A DNA stretch of 64,000 nucleotides from Methanofollis tationis. GTDB lineage: Archaea; Halobacteriota; Methanomicrobia; Methanomicrobiales; Methanofollaceae. The position numbers and the translations under genes are program-made. How positions within the stretch are numbered: position 1 is the first letter of the stretch; the number at the start of each line of letters is the position of its first letter. The notes under the pieces are model-generated. The model saw nothing but the letters and a program-made list of their open reading frames with translations, searched no databases and was not told the DNA's origin. The stretch covers positions 1,003,104-1,067,103 of the forward strand of contig NZ_JABXWR010000001.1 in the NCBI RefSeq assembly GCF_013377755.1, given 5' to 3'. Of the stretch, positions 16,879 to 26,395 are shown one piece after another.

Positions 16879-19071
16879 TCACGCCAGATAGTCGTCAGGC
16901 CGCGGGATCTGTTCCTTGAGCCCCTTCCTCTTCCGGATCGCCTTGACGACCTCGGGGAGGAGGCCCTGGGGAACGACCTCGAAACCGGCGAACTCGGTGG
17001 ACCACATCGCACGACCCTCGGTCGCCGAGCGCAGGTCGCCCGCAAAACCGAAGAGTTCTGCGACCGGGGCCTTGCCCGAGACGGTGATCGAGTCGCCCAT
17101 GCTCTGCATGTCGAAGACCTGACCGCGGCGGCCCTGGATCTGCCCGGTTGCAGCGCCCATCTGGTCCATCGGGACCGTGATCTGGATCTTCTGCATCGGT
17201 TCGAGGAGGGAGTCGCCGGCCATCAGGAGGCCGGCCTTCACGGCCGAACGGACGGCCGGGATCACCTGCGCCGGACCGCGGTGGATCGCGTCCTCGTGGA
17301 GCTTCACATCGACGAGCCGGATCTTCAGGTTCTGCACCTGCTCTTCGGCGAGCGGACCGCCCGCAAGGGCCTCGCGCCAGCCTTCGAGGACGAGTTCCAT
17401 CGTCTCGTTGAGGTACTGGATACCCTTGGTCATGTCGAAGAACATGTTCGTCGCCTCGATCGCCTTGAGGTTCTTTGCCTCGTCCTTGTCGAGACCGGCC
17501 TTGAGCAGGGCGTCACGCCGTTCGAGCTCGGGCATGTTCATCGTGATCTCGCCATCCTTGATCATCTGGACGAGCCCCTCGGGCATCGGCTCAAGCTCGA
17601 TGTAGAACCTGTTGTGCCGGTTCGGGGACTTGCCCTCGACCGGGCCGGCCTTCTGGGTGGGGGTCTCGCGGTAGACGACGATCGGCGGGGAGGTGATGAT
17701 CTCGACGCCCTTGTCGCGCTTGATGCGGCCGGTGATGATCTCCAGGTGGAGCTCGCCCATGCCCGAGATCAGGTGCTCGCCGGTCTCCTCGTTGATCGTG
17801 ACGCGCACGGTCGGGTCTTCCTTTGCGACCTGCCGTAGCACGGTGACAAGCTTGGGGAGGTCCTTCATGTTCTTCGCCTCGACGGCGACGGTCATGACCG
17901 GCTCGGAGTAGTGCTGGAGGGACTCGAACGGGGTCATCTCCATCAGGGAGGTGACGGTGGAGCCGACGATGGCGTCTCTCAGACCGGTGACGGCGGCGAT
18001 GTTGCCGGCGCAGAGGCTCTCGACCTCGATACGCTCAGGACCCATGAAGATGCCGACCTGCTGGAGACGGTTGGACTTGCCTGCGGTGCCGGAGATATAG
18101 ACCTCGCCGCCGCGGCGGAGCGTGCCCGAGAAGAGACGGCCGGTGGCGACCTCGCCCGCGTGCGGGTCGAAGGAGATGTCGGTGACCATCATGGCGATCG
18201 GGCCGTTCGGGTCGCAGGTGATCATCGCCTTGCCGACCTCGGACTCATAGTCGCCGTGCCAGATGATGTGGACACGCCGGTCCTGGGCCTCGATCGGGTC
18301 GGGGAGGTGCTTGACCACCATATCGAGGAGCACCTCGGCAAGGGGGCTCTTCTTCGCGAGCGTCTTCATCTCGCCGGCGCGGCAACGGTCGTAGACTTCC
18401 TGGAAGTTCACGCCGCTCTTCTTCATGTACGGCACCGAGACCGCCCAGTTGTACAGCGCCGAGCCGAATGCGACAGTGCCCTTTGCAGCGTCGAGCTTCC
18501 AGCCGTCGTTGTACATCTTCTCGTTCATGCCCTTGATCAGCTTGTTCACCTTGTCGATGACGCGGCCCAGGCGGATCTGCATCTCGGTCGAGTCGACCTT
18601 GATCTCGTTGATCAGGCGGTCCACCTTGTTGATGAAGAGCACGGGCTTGACGCCCTCCTTGAGGGCCTGGCGGAGCACCGTCTCGGTCTGGGGCATGGTG
18701 CCCTCGACGGCATCCACGACGACGACCGCACCGTCCACGGCGCGCATCGCACGGGTGACGTCGCCGCCGAAGTCCACGTGGCCAGGCGTATCGATCATGT
18801 TGATCAGGTACTCATCGCCGCCATACTCGTGAACCATCGAGACGTTGGAAGCGTCGATGGTGATCCCGCGGGCCTGCTCCTCGGCGTCGGAGTCCATGAA
18901 GAGCTGGTGGCCGGCGAGTTCCTCGGAGATCATCCCGGCGCCTGCAAGCAGGTTGTCGGAGAGGGTGGTCTTGCCGTGGTCGATGTGTGCTACGATACCA
19001 ATGTTGCGGATCCGCTGGGGCTTATCCATCAGCTCGGTGACCCGCTCTACCATCTTTTTCCTTCGTGTCAT
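16879..19071 (-). CDS. fusA: translation elongation factor 2
   Basis: 730 aa, standard archaeal length. GTPase motifs AHIDHGKTT (G1), DTPGH (G3) and NKVDR (G4) are intact. The diphthamide-acceptor region [16 protein letters not shown] near residue 600 is conserved, so the histidine should be modified to diphthamide. It catalyses GTP-driven ribosomal translocation. It is last in the operon S12-S7-EF-2. Unlike many Euryarchaeota, no EF-1alpha or S10 follows; a terminator and unrelated genes do. Confidence 0.97.
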   Translation of the reverse strand: MTRRKKMVERVTELMDKPQRIRNIGIVAHIDHGKTTLSDNLLAGAGMISEELAGHQLFMDSDAEEQARGITIDASNVSMVHEYGGDEYLINMIDTPGHVDFGGDVTRAMRAVDGAVVVVDAVEGTMPQTETVLRQALKEGVKPVLFINKVDRLINEIKVDSTEMQIRLGRVIDKVNKLIKGMNEKMYNDGWKLDAAKGTVAFGSALYNWAVSVPYMKKSGVNFQEVYDRCRAGEMKTLAKKSPLAEVLLDMVVKHLPDPIEAQDRRVHIIWHGDYESEVGKAMITCDPNGPIAMMVTDISFDPHAGEVATGRLFSGTLRRGGEVYISGTAGKSNRLQQVGIFMGPERIEVESLCAGNIAAVTGLRDAIVGSTVTSLMEMTPFESLQHYSEPVMTVAVEAKNMKDLPKLVTVLRQVAKEDPTVRVTINEETGEHLISGMGELHLEIITGRIKRDKGVEIITSPPIVVYRETPTQKAGPVEGKSPNRHNRFYIELEPMPEGLVQMIKDGEITMNMPELERRDALLKAGLDKDEAKNLKAIEATNMFFDMTKGIQYLNETMELVLEGWREALAGGPLAEEQVQNLKIRLVDVKLHEDAIHRGPAQVIPAVRSAVKAGLLMAGDSLLEPMQKIQITVPMDQMGAATGQIQGRRGQVFDMQSMGDSITVSGKAPVAELFGFAGDLRSATEGRAMWSTEFAGFEVVPQGLLPEVVKAIRKRKGLKEQIPRPDDYLA

Positions 19072-19096
19072 TGGGGTGCCTCAGAAAAAAAGGGGT

Positions 19097-19717
19097 TTAG
19101 CGTGCAGCCTTCGCAACACGCTCGCGTTCTTCTTTCTTGGAAACGGAGAAGCACTTCGCGTCTCCCTTTGCCGCGGCGATCAGCTCGTCGGCAAGGACGT
19201 CGGATGCGGCGCGCTTGCTCTTGTGGGAGCCGTTGTAGGTGGCGGTGGCAAGGAAGCCGATGGCGGCGTCGACCCGGCGCTGCGGGGCGGTGTCGACCGA
19301 CTTGGGGACGTTGATGCCGCCGTACTTCAGGCGGACGGTCTCCTCGCGGGGGCCGGCGTTGGAGATGGCGTCGACCAGGACCTGCACCGGGTTCTTCTTC
19401 GTCTTCTTGTTGACTCTGTCGAACGCTTCCTCGACGATCCTGATGGCGAGCTGTTTCTTGCCGGTGTTGTTCTCGGTCTGCATCAGCTTGTTGATCAGGC
19501 GCTCGACAACGAGCATCTCGCTCTTCGCAAACTGCTGCTGCGAGAGCTTCCCGCAGGAATGCGGGACGATCATGGAGGTGAGGTTCACATATCTGACAAG
19601 GCCGGGGTCCGTAATCTGGACCTCGGAAATGTCCCACTTATTGAAAAGGAGCTGCTTTACGCCAGTCTCCTGCTCTTCTGCCTGGACAGGCATCTCTGCT
19701 TCGGTCATCATCATCAC
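19097..19717 (-). CDS. rps7: 30S ribosomal protein S7
   Basis: 206 aa, archaeal-type S7 with an extra N-terminal arm. [42 protein letters not shown] and [18 protein letters not shown] are diagnostic. It nucleates assembly of the 30S head by binding 16S rRNA and lies at the mRNA exit site. Its start overlaps the S12 stop by 4 bases, and 25 bases separate its stop from EF-2. Confidence 0.97.
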   Translation of the reverse strand: MMMMTEAEMPVQAEEQETGVKQLLFNKWDISEVQITDPGLVRYVNLTSMIVPHSCGKLSQQQFAKSEMLVVERLINKLMQTENNTGKKQLAIRIVEEAFDRVNKKTKKNPVQVLVDAISNAGPREETVRLKYGGINVPKSVDTAPQRRVDAAIGFLATATYNGSHKSKRAASDVLADELIAAAKGDAKCFSVSKKEERERVAKAAR

Positions 19718-20142
19718 CTGCGCGGCTTTTCCTTACGGCCAAGCACCATTTCCTGGAGGCAGACATCGTTCACCTTGGTCACGCAGAAGCGGACCCCGGG
19801 GATATCACCCTTCGAACGGCCGAGACGACCGCCGATACCTTCGATGGTGACTTCGTCGTGCTCGTCGATGAAGTTGATCGCGCCGTCGCCGACCGCGAAG
19901 GCGGTGACCTGGCGGCCGTTCTTGATCAGCTGCACGCGCACGCACTTACGGATAGCGGAGTTCGGCTGTTTTGCCTCGACACCGACCTTCTCGAGCACGA
20001 TACCGCGGGCCTGCGGGGCGCCCTCGAGGGGGTCGGACTTAACATCGAGCATCAATTCACGGCGTGCGTAGTCGACATCATTCCAACGAGTCTTGTTGGC
20101 ATCACGCTTCATTTTTCTGGCTGCAAATTTTCCCATTCCCAT
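19714..20142 (-). CDS. rps12: 30S ribosomal protein S12
   Basis: 142 aa, archaeal/eukaryal (S23e) type. [23 protein letters not shown] and [22 protein letters not shown] are unmistakable; the PNSAIRK loop sits in the decoding centre. The start is ATG 20142 or the ATG two codons on. First gene of the S12-S7-EF-2 operon, with a leader of roughly 55 nt if transcription starts 25 nt after the TATA box at about 20218-20227. Confidence 0.97.
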   Translation of the reverse strand: MGMGKFAARKMKRDANKTRWNDVDYARRELMLDVKSDPLEGAPQARGIVLEKVGVEAKQPNSAIRKCVRVQLIKNGRQVTAFAVGDGAINFIDEHDEVTIEGIGGRLGRSKGDIPGVRFCVTKVNDVCLQEMVLGRKEKPRR

Positions 20143-20191
20143 TGAATACCCTCTTTAGAGTCGGATTTCTGGATGTGGATACCCTTCACTG

Positions 20192-20241
20192 TGGTATAAT
20201 ACCAAGGCGCGGAACGAATTTATATATTGTCCATCGTTCCG
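20192..20241 (-). promoter_or_regulatory. S12 operon promoter flanked by an inverted repeat, plus a second palindrome near the start site
   Basis: An AT-rich TATA box (ATTTATATA, about 20218-20226) is bracketed exactly by CGGAACGA (20210-20217) and its perfect complement TCGTTCCG (20234-20241). A separate palindrome, TGGTAT-A-ATACCA (20192-20204), falls about where minus-strand transcription should start. Both arrangements would let a repressor block TBP/RNA polymerase. No binding protein is known from the sequence. Confidence 0.5.
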
Positions 20242-20279
20242 AAATCTGGTATTATTCATGGGGTGTTCTCTATAATAAT

Positions 20280-20287
20280 CTTATATG
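20280..20287 (+). promoter_or_regulatory. TATA box for the queD-queE-queC operon
   Basis: CTTATATG lies 24-31 nt before the queD start codon, so transcription should begin at or within a few bases of it. There is no Shine-Dalgarno sequence, in keeping with a leaderless message. Confidence 0.5.
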
Positions 20288-20310
20288 CCCGCCGGACGAA
20301 TAATTGAGTG

Positions 20311-20724
20311 ATGGTCACCTGCATCTACAAAGAAACCACCTTCGACGCAAGCCACCGCCTCCTCCACTACGTGGGCAAGTGCAACCGCCTGCACGGGCAC
20401 CGATGGCGGGTGGAAGTATGGATCGCGGGCACGCCCAATGAGCGGACCGGGATCCTCATCGACTTCAACTGCATCAGGGCGGTGACCGACCGGTTCGACC
20501 ACCAGGTGATCCTCAACGAGGACGATCCCATGGTCCCCTGCATCCGCCAGTTCCATGAGGTGGTGACGACCGCCGGCGACCCGACGAGCGAGACGCTTGC
20601 GGAGATCATCGCCGACCTCATCAACGAGGCGTGCATCAGGGAAGGGACCGACGCGCGGGTGACGAAGGTCCGGGTCTGGGAAGCGCAGACCTGCTATGCG
20701 GAGATCGATTATGCAGGTCTGTGA
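20311..20724 (+). CDS. queD: 6-carboxytetrahydropterin synthase (QueD/PTPS family)
   Basis: 137 aa from ATG 20311 (a GTG one codon earlier is possible). FDASHRLLHYVGKCNRLHGHRW carries the zinc-binding His residues and catalytic Cys of the QueD/6-PTPS family; DFNCIRAVTDRFDHQVIL and PTSETLAEIIADLI follow. It converts dihydroneopterin triphosphate to 6-carboxytetrahydropterin, the first dedicated step to preQ0, which archaea insert into tRNA and convert to archaeosine. It overlaps queE by 14 bases. Confidence 0.93.
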   Translation: MVTCIYKETTFDASHRLLHYVGKCNRLHGHRWRVEVWIAGTPNERTGILIDFNCIRAVTDRFDHQVILNEDDPMVPCIRQFHEVVTTAGDPTSETLAEIIADLINEACIREGTDARVTKVRVWEAQTCYAEIDYAGL

Positions 20725-21325
20725 GATATTCGGATCCCTGCAGGGCGAGGGGCAGCACCAGGGGCGCCCGACCACCTTTATCAGGCTGGCGGGCTGCAAC
20801 CTGCGGTGCGCCTGGTGCGACACGCCTGAGTCGCAGGAGGAAGGTGCCGGGAAGGCGATGACGGTGGACGCCGTCCTCGACCGGATCTGGCGGATGAAGT
20901 GCCGCAATGTCTGCATCACCGGCGGCGAGCCCCTCCTCCAGATGGGCGAGGTCGTCGAGGCGTGCCGCCGCCTCCACCGGATGGGATATTCGGTGGAGAT
21001 CGAGACGAACGGGACGATCGATTTCAGACCGGTCCAGCCCTTCGCCGCGATCTGCATGGACGTGAAGTGCCCGTCCTCCGGCCAGAAGAGCGATCTCTCC
21101 CTGCTCCAGTACACCCGCGACGCCGACAGCGTGAAGTTCGTCGTCGCGGACGAGGACGACCTCGCCTTCGCGGAAAAAGTGCTCACCCACTGCCCGGCCC
21201 GCGGCGAGATCTTCATCTCGCCGGTCTACGGCGCGGACGAGCGGGGGATCGCCGCCTGGGTGCTCGATACCGGGCTGCCGGTGCGCTTCCAGATCCAGCT
21301 CCACAAGTACCTGGAGATGAAATAA
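20711..21325 (+). CDS. queE: 7-carboxy-7-deazaguanine synthase (radical SAM)
   Basis: 204 aa from ATG 20711 inside the end of queD. The radical-SAM cluster CNLRCAWC is at residues 29-36, preceded by the QueE signature FGSLQGEGQHQGRPTTFIRL; VCITGGEPLLQ and FVVADEDDLAFA follow. It rearranges 6-carboxytetrahydropterin to 7-carboxy-7-deazaguanine using SAM and Mg2+. Middle gene of the preQ0 operon; queC begins immediately after its stop. Confidence 0.93.
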   Translation: MQVCEIFGSLQGEGQHQGRPTTFIRLAGCNLRCAWCDTPESQEEGAGKAMTVDAVLDRIWRMKCRNVCITGGEPLLQMGEVVEACRRLHRMGYSVEIETNGTIDFRPVQPFAAICMDVKCPSSGQKSDLSLLQYTRDADSVKFVVADEDDLAFAEKVLTHCPARGEIFISPVYGADERGIAAWVLDTGLPVRFQIQLHKYLEMK

Positions 21326-21997
21326 GTGAAAGCGGTCTGCCTTCTTTCGGGCGGGATGGACTCGACCACCCTCGCCTACGTGGCAAAAGAGATGGGCTAC
21401 GATATCCTCGCCCTCCACCTCAACTACGGCCAGCTGACAGAGGCGAAGGAGCGGGCGTGCGCGCGGACGGTCGCGGGGCTCCTCGGGGCCGAGGAGTTCC
21501 TCGAGATCGACGTCGGGTATTTCTCGCAGTTCGGCAGGAGCGCCCTCACCGATCCTGGAATTGCGGTGGAAGAGTATAAGGAGGGCGGGAAGGGGATCCC
21601 GAAGACCTATGTGCCCTTCAGGAACGCCAACCTCCTTGCAATGGCCGTCAGCTTTGCCGAGTCCCGCGACGCCGACGCGGTGTTTATCGGGGTGCAGTCC
21701 TCTGACTACTCGGGCTACCCCGACTGCCGGGAGGAGTTCATCCAGGCCTTCCAGCGGGCGGTGGACCTCGGCACAGCCGCCGGCGGGACGATCAAGCTGA
21801 TGACGCCTTTCGTGCACATGAACAAGACCGAGATCGTGCAGAAGGGGCTCGACCTGGGCGTGCCGTACGACCAGACCTGGTCCTGCTACACCGAGAACGA
21901 GGTCGCCTGCGGGACCTGCGACTCGTGTCATTTCAGGCTCGAAGCCTTCAGGGCCGCCGGGATCGAGGACCCGATCCCGTACCGGGTGAGGCCGTGA
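21326..21997 (+). CDS. queC: 7-cyano-7-deazaguanine (preQ0) synthase
   Basis: 223 aa from a GTG directly after the queE stop. [15 protein letters not shown] is the PP-loop ATP-binding motif. The C-terminal zinc site [11 protein letters not shown] is complete. It turns the carboxylate into a nitrile with ATP and ammonia to give preQ0. No ArcTGT gene is in the window. It ends in a GTGA overlap with the nudix gene. Confidence 0.94.
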   Translation: MKAVCLLSGGMDSTTLAYVAKEMGYDILALHLNYGQLTEAKERACARTVAGLLGAEEFLEIDVGYFSQFGRSALTDPGIAVEEYKEGGKGIPKTYVPFRNANLLAMAVSFAESRDADAVFIGVQSSDYSGYPDCREEFIQAFQRAVDLGTAAGGTIKLMTPFVHMNKTEIVQKGLDLGVPYDQTWSCYTENEVACGTCDSCHFRLEAFRAAGIEDPIPYRVRP

Positions 21998-22491
21998 CCG
22001 AGATCTACCGGGGACGGCGTCTGTCGGTGGAGTTGAACCGCTACACCCTTCCGGACGGGACCGAGCGGGAGCGGGTCGTGGTGAGACCGGGAAACGCCGC
22101 GGTGATGCTCCCGATAGAGGGCGATCACTGCTATCTCCTCCGGCAGTACCGCTTCGCGATCGGGGCGTGGATCTATGAGGCCCCGGCAGGAACCCTCGAG
22201 GAGGGCGAGGAGCCGATCGAGACTGCACGCCGGGAGATCATCGAGGAATGCGGCCTCGCCGCCGGGGAGCTGATCCCGCGGGGGTTCATCTACACCACGC
22301 CGGGCTTCTCTGACGAGCGGGTGTACCTCTTCGAAGCCCGGGGCCTCTCGCCCTCGTCGGCCTACTCGCCCGACGACGACGAGCAGATAGAAGTCGTCAG
22401 GGTGCCGATCGCCGACCTCCCTGCCATGTGCCGGGACGGCCGGATCTCGGACGCGAAGACGATCGCCATCGTCTTCAGGTGCCTCGGCTGA
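21994..22491 (+). CDS. NUDIX hydrolase, ADP-ribose pyrophosphatase-like
   Basis: 165 aa from a GTG overlapping the queC stop (GTGA). The Nudix box is perfect: G-x5-E-x7-REIIEECGL beginning at [11 protein letters not shown]. The N-terminal [18 protein letters not shown] and the upstream [16 protein letters not shown] resemble ADP-ribose pyrophosphatases. Translational coupling to queC suggests a housekeeping role for a nucleotide by-product, but this is inference. Confidence 0.87.
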   Translation: MTEIYRGRRLSVELNRYTLPDGTERERVVVRPGNAAVMLPIEGDHCYLLRQYRFAIGAWIYEAPAGTLEEGEEPIETARREIIEECGLAAGELIPRGFIYTTPGFSDERVYLFEARGLSPSSAYSPDDDEQIEVVRVPIADLPAMCRDGRISDAKTIAIVFRCLG

Positions 22492-22571
22492 GAGAGACGA
22501 TCGCCTGATGCGTGTGATTTATAGGAATCTGCATCGAATACGTACTAGCTTTGAACACTGGTGAATAAGAG

Positions 22572-23843
22572 ATGACCGAGATTCAGGAGATGGACCCGGC
22601 GCGGCTGCGCTACGAGTTCAAAAAGATGCTCGAGCGGCTGGAGGCTAAACAGGGGAGCGGGACGGAGCTGATCTCCCTCTACATCCCCCCGGACAAACAG
22701 ATATTCGACGTGACCGCCCAGCTGCGCGACGAGTTCGGCCAGTGCTCGAACATCAAGAGCAAACAGACAAAAACCAATGTCCAGAGCGCCATCTCCTCCA
22801 TCCTCTCCAGGCTGAAGTACTTCAAGAAGCCGCCCGAGAACGGGATGGCCATCTTCTGCGGGAGCATCAATACGGTCGGCGACCGCACCGACCTCCAGTG
22901 TGAGATCGTCTATCCGCCCGAGCCCCTCGGCCTCTATATGTACCGCTGCTCCTCGAACTTCGAGCTCGAGCCCCTCAAGGCGATGCTCGAGGAGAAGTAT
23001 GTCTACGGCCTCCTGGTCATCGACCGGCGCGAGGCGTACTGGGGTTTCCTGCGGGGCAACCGGGTCGAACCTATCGGCGGCTCCACCTCCACGGTGCCGG
23101 GCAAGCAGCGCAAGGGCGGGCAGTCGGCGGCCCGGTTCCAGCGCCTGCGGCTGATCGCGATCAACGAGTTCTACAAGAAGGTCGGCGAACATTCGAGCGA
23201 GATCTTCATGGCCGAGAAGGACTTCTTCGAGCGGTTCAAGGGGCTGCTGATCGGCGGGCCCTCGCCGACGAAGGAGGAGTTCGCCGAGGGCGGATACCTC
23301 CACCACGAGGTCCAGAAACGAGTCCTCGGCCTCTTCGACGTTGCCTATACGAACGAGAGCGGGCTTCCCGAACTCGTCGACGCCGCCTCCGACGTCCTGA
23401 AGGGGATGGCGGTCGTCAAGGAGAAAGACCTGATGAACCGGTTCCTGAAAGAACTGGTCAAGGACGACGGGCTTGCCGCCTATGGCGAGGAGAGCGTCCG
23501 GGCTAACCTGGAGACCGGGTCGGTCGATATCCTCCTCCTCTCTGACCGCCTGCGCGAGTCCCGCCTGAAGATCAGGTGCGGGGCCTGCGGCTATGCGGAG
23601 GAGCGCACGATCAAGAGCGAGTCTGGACAGACGGTCAGGGACCTCGACCTCGGGAACTGCCCGAAGTGCAGCGCCCCCCTCCAGATCGAGGAGGAGAGCG
23701 ACATCATCGACGAACTCACGGCCCTCGCCGACGCGAGCGGGACGAAGGTCGAGATCATATCAGACGAATTTGAAGAAGGGGCGGTACTCTACTCTGCTTT
23801 TGGCGGGATAGCGGCGATCCTCAGGTACAGGACGGGATACTGA
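22572..23843 (+). CDS. prf1: peptide chain release factor aRF1
   Basis: 423 aa. The stop-codon recognition motif NIKS is at residues 60-63 and the catalytic GGQ at 182-184; a zinc-ribbon-like Cys pattern (CGACGYAEE..CPKC) lies near residue 340. It recognises all three stop codons and triggers peptidyl-tRNA hydrolysis with aIF/EF-type GTPase help. A TATA box (ATTTATAGG, about 22514) and a GGTGA 7 nt before the ATG support the start. It is followed one base later by argS. Confidence 0.97.
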   Translation: MTEIQEMDPARLRYEFKKMLERLEAKQGSGTELISLYIPPDKQIFDVTAQLRDEFGQCSNIKSKQTKTNVQSAISSILSRLKYFKKPPENGMAIFCGSINTVGDRTDLQCEIVYPPEPLGLYMYRCSSNFELEPLKAMLEEKYVYGLLVIDRREAYWGFLRGNRVEPIGGSTSTVPGKQRKGGQSAARFQRLRLIAINEFYKKVGEHSSEIFMAEKDFFERFKGLLIGGPSPTKEEFAEGGYLHHEVQKRVLGLFDVAYTNESGLPELVDAASDVLKGMAVVKEKDLMNRFLKELVKDDGLAAYGEESVRANLETGSVDILLLSDRLRESRLKIRCGACGYAEERTIKSESGQTVRDLDLGNCPKCSAPLQIEEESDIIDELTALADASGTKVEIISDEFEEGAVLYSAFGGIAAILRYRTGY

Positions 23844-23844
23844 A

Positions 23845-25509
23845 ATGTATTTCAACACATATCGGCAGATTGAAGCGGCCCTTAAGGCGTGCACCGGCGA
23901 GGAGACCGTGGACCTCGGCGAGGGCGGCGAGCATGCAGATTTCGCCACTCCCATCGCGTTCTCCCTTGCGAAGAAACAGCGGAAGGCCCCGGCGGCGATT
24001 GCGGCCGGACTGGTGGAAGACCTCAGGGAGCGCCTGGCCGGGACCGGGATCACGGTCGAGGCGGCCGGGCCGTACGTCAACTTCCAGGTGAGCGGCGAGT
24101 ACGTCAGGGAAGCCGTCGCGGCGGCGCTCGAACCCGGCTTCGGCCGTCTCCCCGAGAGGGGCGAGCGGGTGATCCTGGAGCACACGAGCGCCAACCCCAA
24201 CGGCCCCCTGCATGTCGGGCATATCAGGAACTCGATCATCGGCGACACCCTTGCACGCGCCTTCAGGAAGGCGGGCTACCCCCTCGAAGTCCATTATTAC
24301 GTGAACGATATGGGGCGGCAGATCGCCATCGTCTCCTGGGGATTCAGTAACAACCCCCTGCCCGCTGAGGAGGGCGAGAAGCCCGACCACCATATCGCAC
24401 GCGTCTATGTGGCGGCGAACCGGGCGATCGAGGCCGACGAAACGATCACGGAGCAGGTCGACCGCCTGATGCAGCAGATCGAGGCCGGCGATCCCGAGAC
24501 CGGGCGGCGGTTCCGCAGCGTCGTCTCCCATTGCCTGGACGGCTTCAAGGTGACGATGAAGAACCTCAACGTCGCCCACGACCGCTTTGTCTGGGAATCC
24601 GATTTTGTGCGGAACGGCGACATGGAGCGGGTGATCGCGAAGATCGAGCGCCTGCCGCAGGCAAAGCACGACGGCACCCTCTCCATCGACCTCACCGAGT
24701 GCGGCTTCGAGAAGGACTACGTCATCCGCAGGAGCGACGGGACCTCGGTCTACGCCGCCCGCGACCTGGCCTACCACACCTGGAAGAGCCGGAACTTCGA
24801 CCGTGCGATCGACGTCCTGGGCGCCGACCACAAGCTGATCGGCTCGCAGCTCCAGTGCACCCTCCGCCTCCTCGGGGAGAGGGCGCCCGAGATCGTGATC
24901 TTCGAGTTCGTCTCCCTGCCCGAGGGTTCGATGTCGACGAGGGCCGGGAAGTTTGTCTCTGCCGACGAGTTGATCGCCGAGGTGACGAACAAGGCCTTCG
25001 CCGAGGTCTCAGAGCGCCGGCCCGAACTCCCCGAGGAGGAACGCGAGGGGATCGCCCGTGCGGTCGCCCTGGCCGCGGTGAGATACGATATCGTGAAGAT
25101 ATCGCCGGAGAAATCGACGGTCTTCGACTGGAAGGAGGCGCTGGACTTCGAGCGGCAGAGCGGGCCGTACGTCCAGTACTCCCATGCACGGGCCTGCTCG
25201 ATCCTGGAGAAGGCCGGGGCGTTCGAGCGCGCCTTTACCTTCACCGACCCGCACGAGATCGCTCTCGCCAAGCAGATCGCCCGGTTCCCGGCAGTGATCG
25301 ACCGCGTCATCAGGGAACTGCGCCCGCACCTGCTCGCTGCCTATGCCCGCGAGCTCGCCGACCAGTTCAACACCTTCTACCGCTATGTGCCGGTGCTCAA
25401 GAGCGAGGGCGAGACCCTGCAGAGCAGGCTGACCCTCGTGGCCGCGGCGCAGAACACCCTGAAAGAAGCTCTCGAAACCCTGGGGATCGATGCCATCAGA
25501 ACCATGTGA
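23845..25509 (+). CDS. argS: arginyl-tRNA synthetase
   Basis: 554 aa, class I. HTSANPNGPLHVGHIRNSII contains the HIGH-type motif HVGH. The usual KMSKS position reads GSMSTRAGKFV, a variant common among ArgRS that lack the canonical lysine. The C-terminal DALR anticodon-binding domain has QSGPYVQYSHARACSIL and ends in [13 protein letters not shown]. It attaches Arg to tRNA-Arg. It overlaps the next gene, taw1, by 20 bases. Confidence 0.96.
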   Translation: MYFNTYRQIEAALKACTGEETVDLGEGGEHADFATPIAFSLAKKQRKAPAAIAAGLVEDLRERLAGTGITVEAAGPYVNFQVSGEYVREAVAAALEPGFGRLPERGERVILEHTSANPNGPLHVGHIRNSIIGDTLARAFRKAGYPLEVHYYVNDMGRQIAIVSWGFSNNPLPAEEGEKPDHHIARVYVAANRAIEADETITEQVDRLMQQIEAGDPETGRRFRSVVSHCLDGFKVTMKNLNVAHDRFVWESDFVRNGDMERVIAKIERLPQAKHDGTLSIDLTECGFEKDYVIRRSDGTSVYAARDLAYHTWKSRNFDRAIDVLGADHKLIGSQLQCTLRLLGERAPEIVIFEFVSLPEGSMSTRAGKFVSADELIAEVTNKAFAEVSERRPELPEEEREGIARAVALAAVRYDIVKISPEKSTVFDWKEALDFERQSGPYVQYSHARACSILEKAGAFERAFTFTDPHEIALAKQIARFPAVIDRVIRELRPHLLAAYARELADQFNTFYRYVPVLKSEGETLQSRLTLVAAAQNTLKEALETLGIDAIRTM

Positions 25510-26395
25510 GGAGGGGCGGATCGCCCTGCGCAAGCAGGGCTACCAGTTCGTCGCTCCGGACGCCACCGCCGCGGTGAAGCCGTGCCTGTGGAACAAGCGG
25601 ACGCTCCGCGGCGGCGATATGTGCTACAAACACCAGTTTTACGGGATCGAAAGCCACCGCTGCGTCCAGATGACGCCGACCCTGCGGTGCAACCAGCGCT
25701 GCCTCTTCTGCTGGCGCTCCTTCGAGCACGAGACGACCGAGGAGCGCTTCTGCACCCCCGAGGAGATTGCGGACGCCCTGCCCGTCCTCCAGAAAAAAGC
25801 GCTCTCGGGCTACAAGGTCTCGCAGTACGTCACTTCTGAGCGATTTGCCGAGGCGCTCGACCCGAACATGGTGGCGATCTCCCTCTCGGGCGAGCCGACG
25901 CTCTACCCGTACCTCCCGGAATACATCGACCTCTTGAACGAGCGCGGCTACACGACCTTTCTCGTCTCGAACGGGACGATGCCCGATATGATCAGGCGGT
26001 GCCGCCCGTACCAGACCTACATCTCCCTGGACGCACCCGACAGAGAGACCTACCTCGCCCTCTGCAACCCGCAGGAGGACTACTGGGACCGGATCCACGA
26101 GAGCCTCTCGATCCTTGCCGCCCGGCGGTCGGCGGTCAGGACGACGCTCGTGAAGGGGAAGAACGATTTCGACCCGGCGGGCTACGCAGCGATGTATGAG
26201 GCCTCGGGCGCCACCTTCATCGAGGTGAAGGGATACATGTATCTGGGAAACAGTCGGAAACGCCTCTCACGGAGTGCGATGCCGGAGCACGAGGAGGTCC
26301 GCCGCTTCGCCGAGGCGATCGCCGGGCACTGCAGCTACCGGATCACCGACGAGAGCCCGATATCCAGGGTGGTCCTGATGGAGAGAGAAGTATGA
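25490..26395 (+). CDS. taw1: 4-demethylwyosine synthase Taw1/TYW1 (radical SAM)
   Basis: 301 aa. The SAM cluster CNQRCLFC is at Cys67/71/74. Cys32, Cys45 and Cys58, spaced 13 residues apart, match the second 4Fe-4S cluster of archaeal Taw1. [30 protein letters not shown] and LVSNGTMP are family signatures. It condenses pyruvate with N1-methylguanosine-37 of tRNA-Phe to build the tricyclic wyosine base. The m1G37 substrate would come from a Trm5 enzyme, for which a candidate is encoded at 33.9-34.8 kb. It overlaps sepS by 4 bases (ATGA). Confidence 0.95.
   Translation: MPSEPCEEGRIALRKQGYQFVAPDATAAVKPCLWNKRTLRGGDMCYKHQFYGIESHRCVQMTPTLRCNQRCLFCWRSFEHETTEERFCTPEEIADALPVLQKKALSGYKVSQYVTSERFAEALDPNMVAISLSGEPTLYPYLPEYIDLLNERGYTTFLVSNGTMPDMIRRCRPYQTYISLDAPDRETYLALCNPQEDYWDRIHESLSILAARRSAVRTTLVKGKNDFDPAGYAAMYEASGATFIEVKGYMYLGNSRKRLSRSAMPEHEEVRRFAEAIAGHCSYRITDESPISRVVLMEREV

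Noticed and set aside
17911-19314. 467-codon plus-strand open frame across EF-2
   Set aside because: Antisense to the fully conserved EF-2 and S7 genes; Val/Asp/Gly/His-rich composition is the mirror of those codons.
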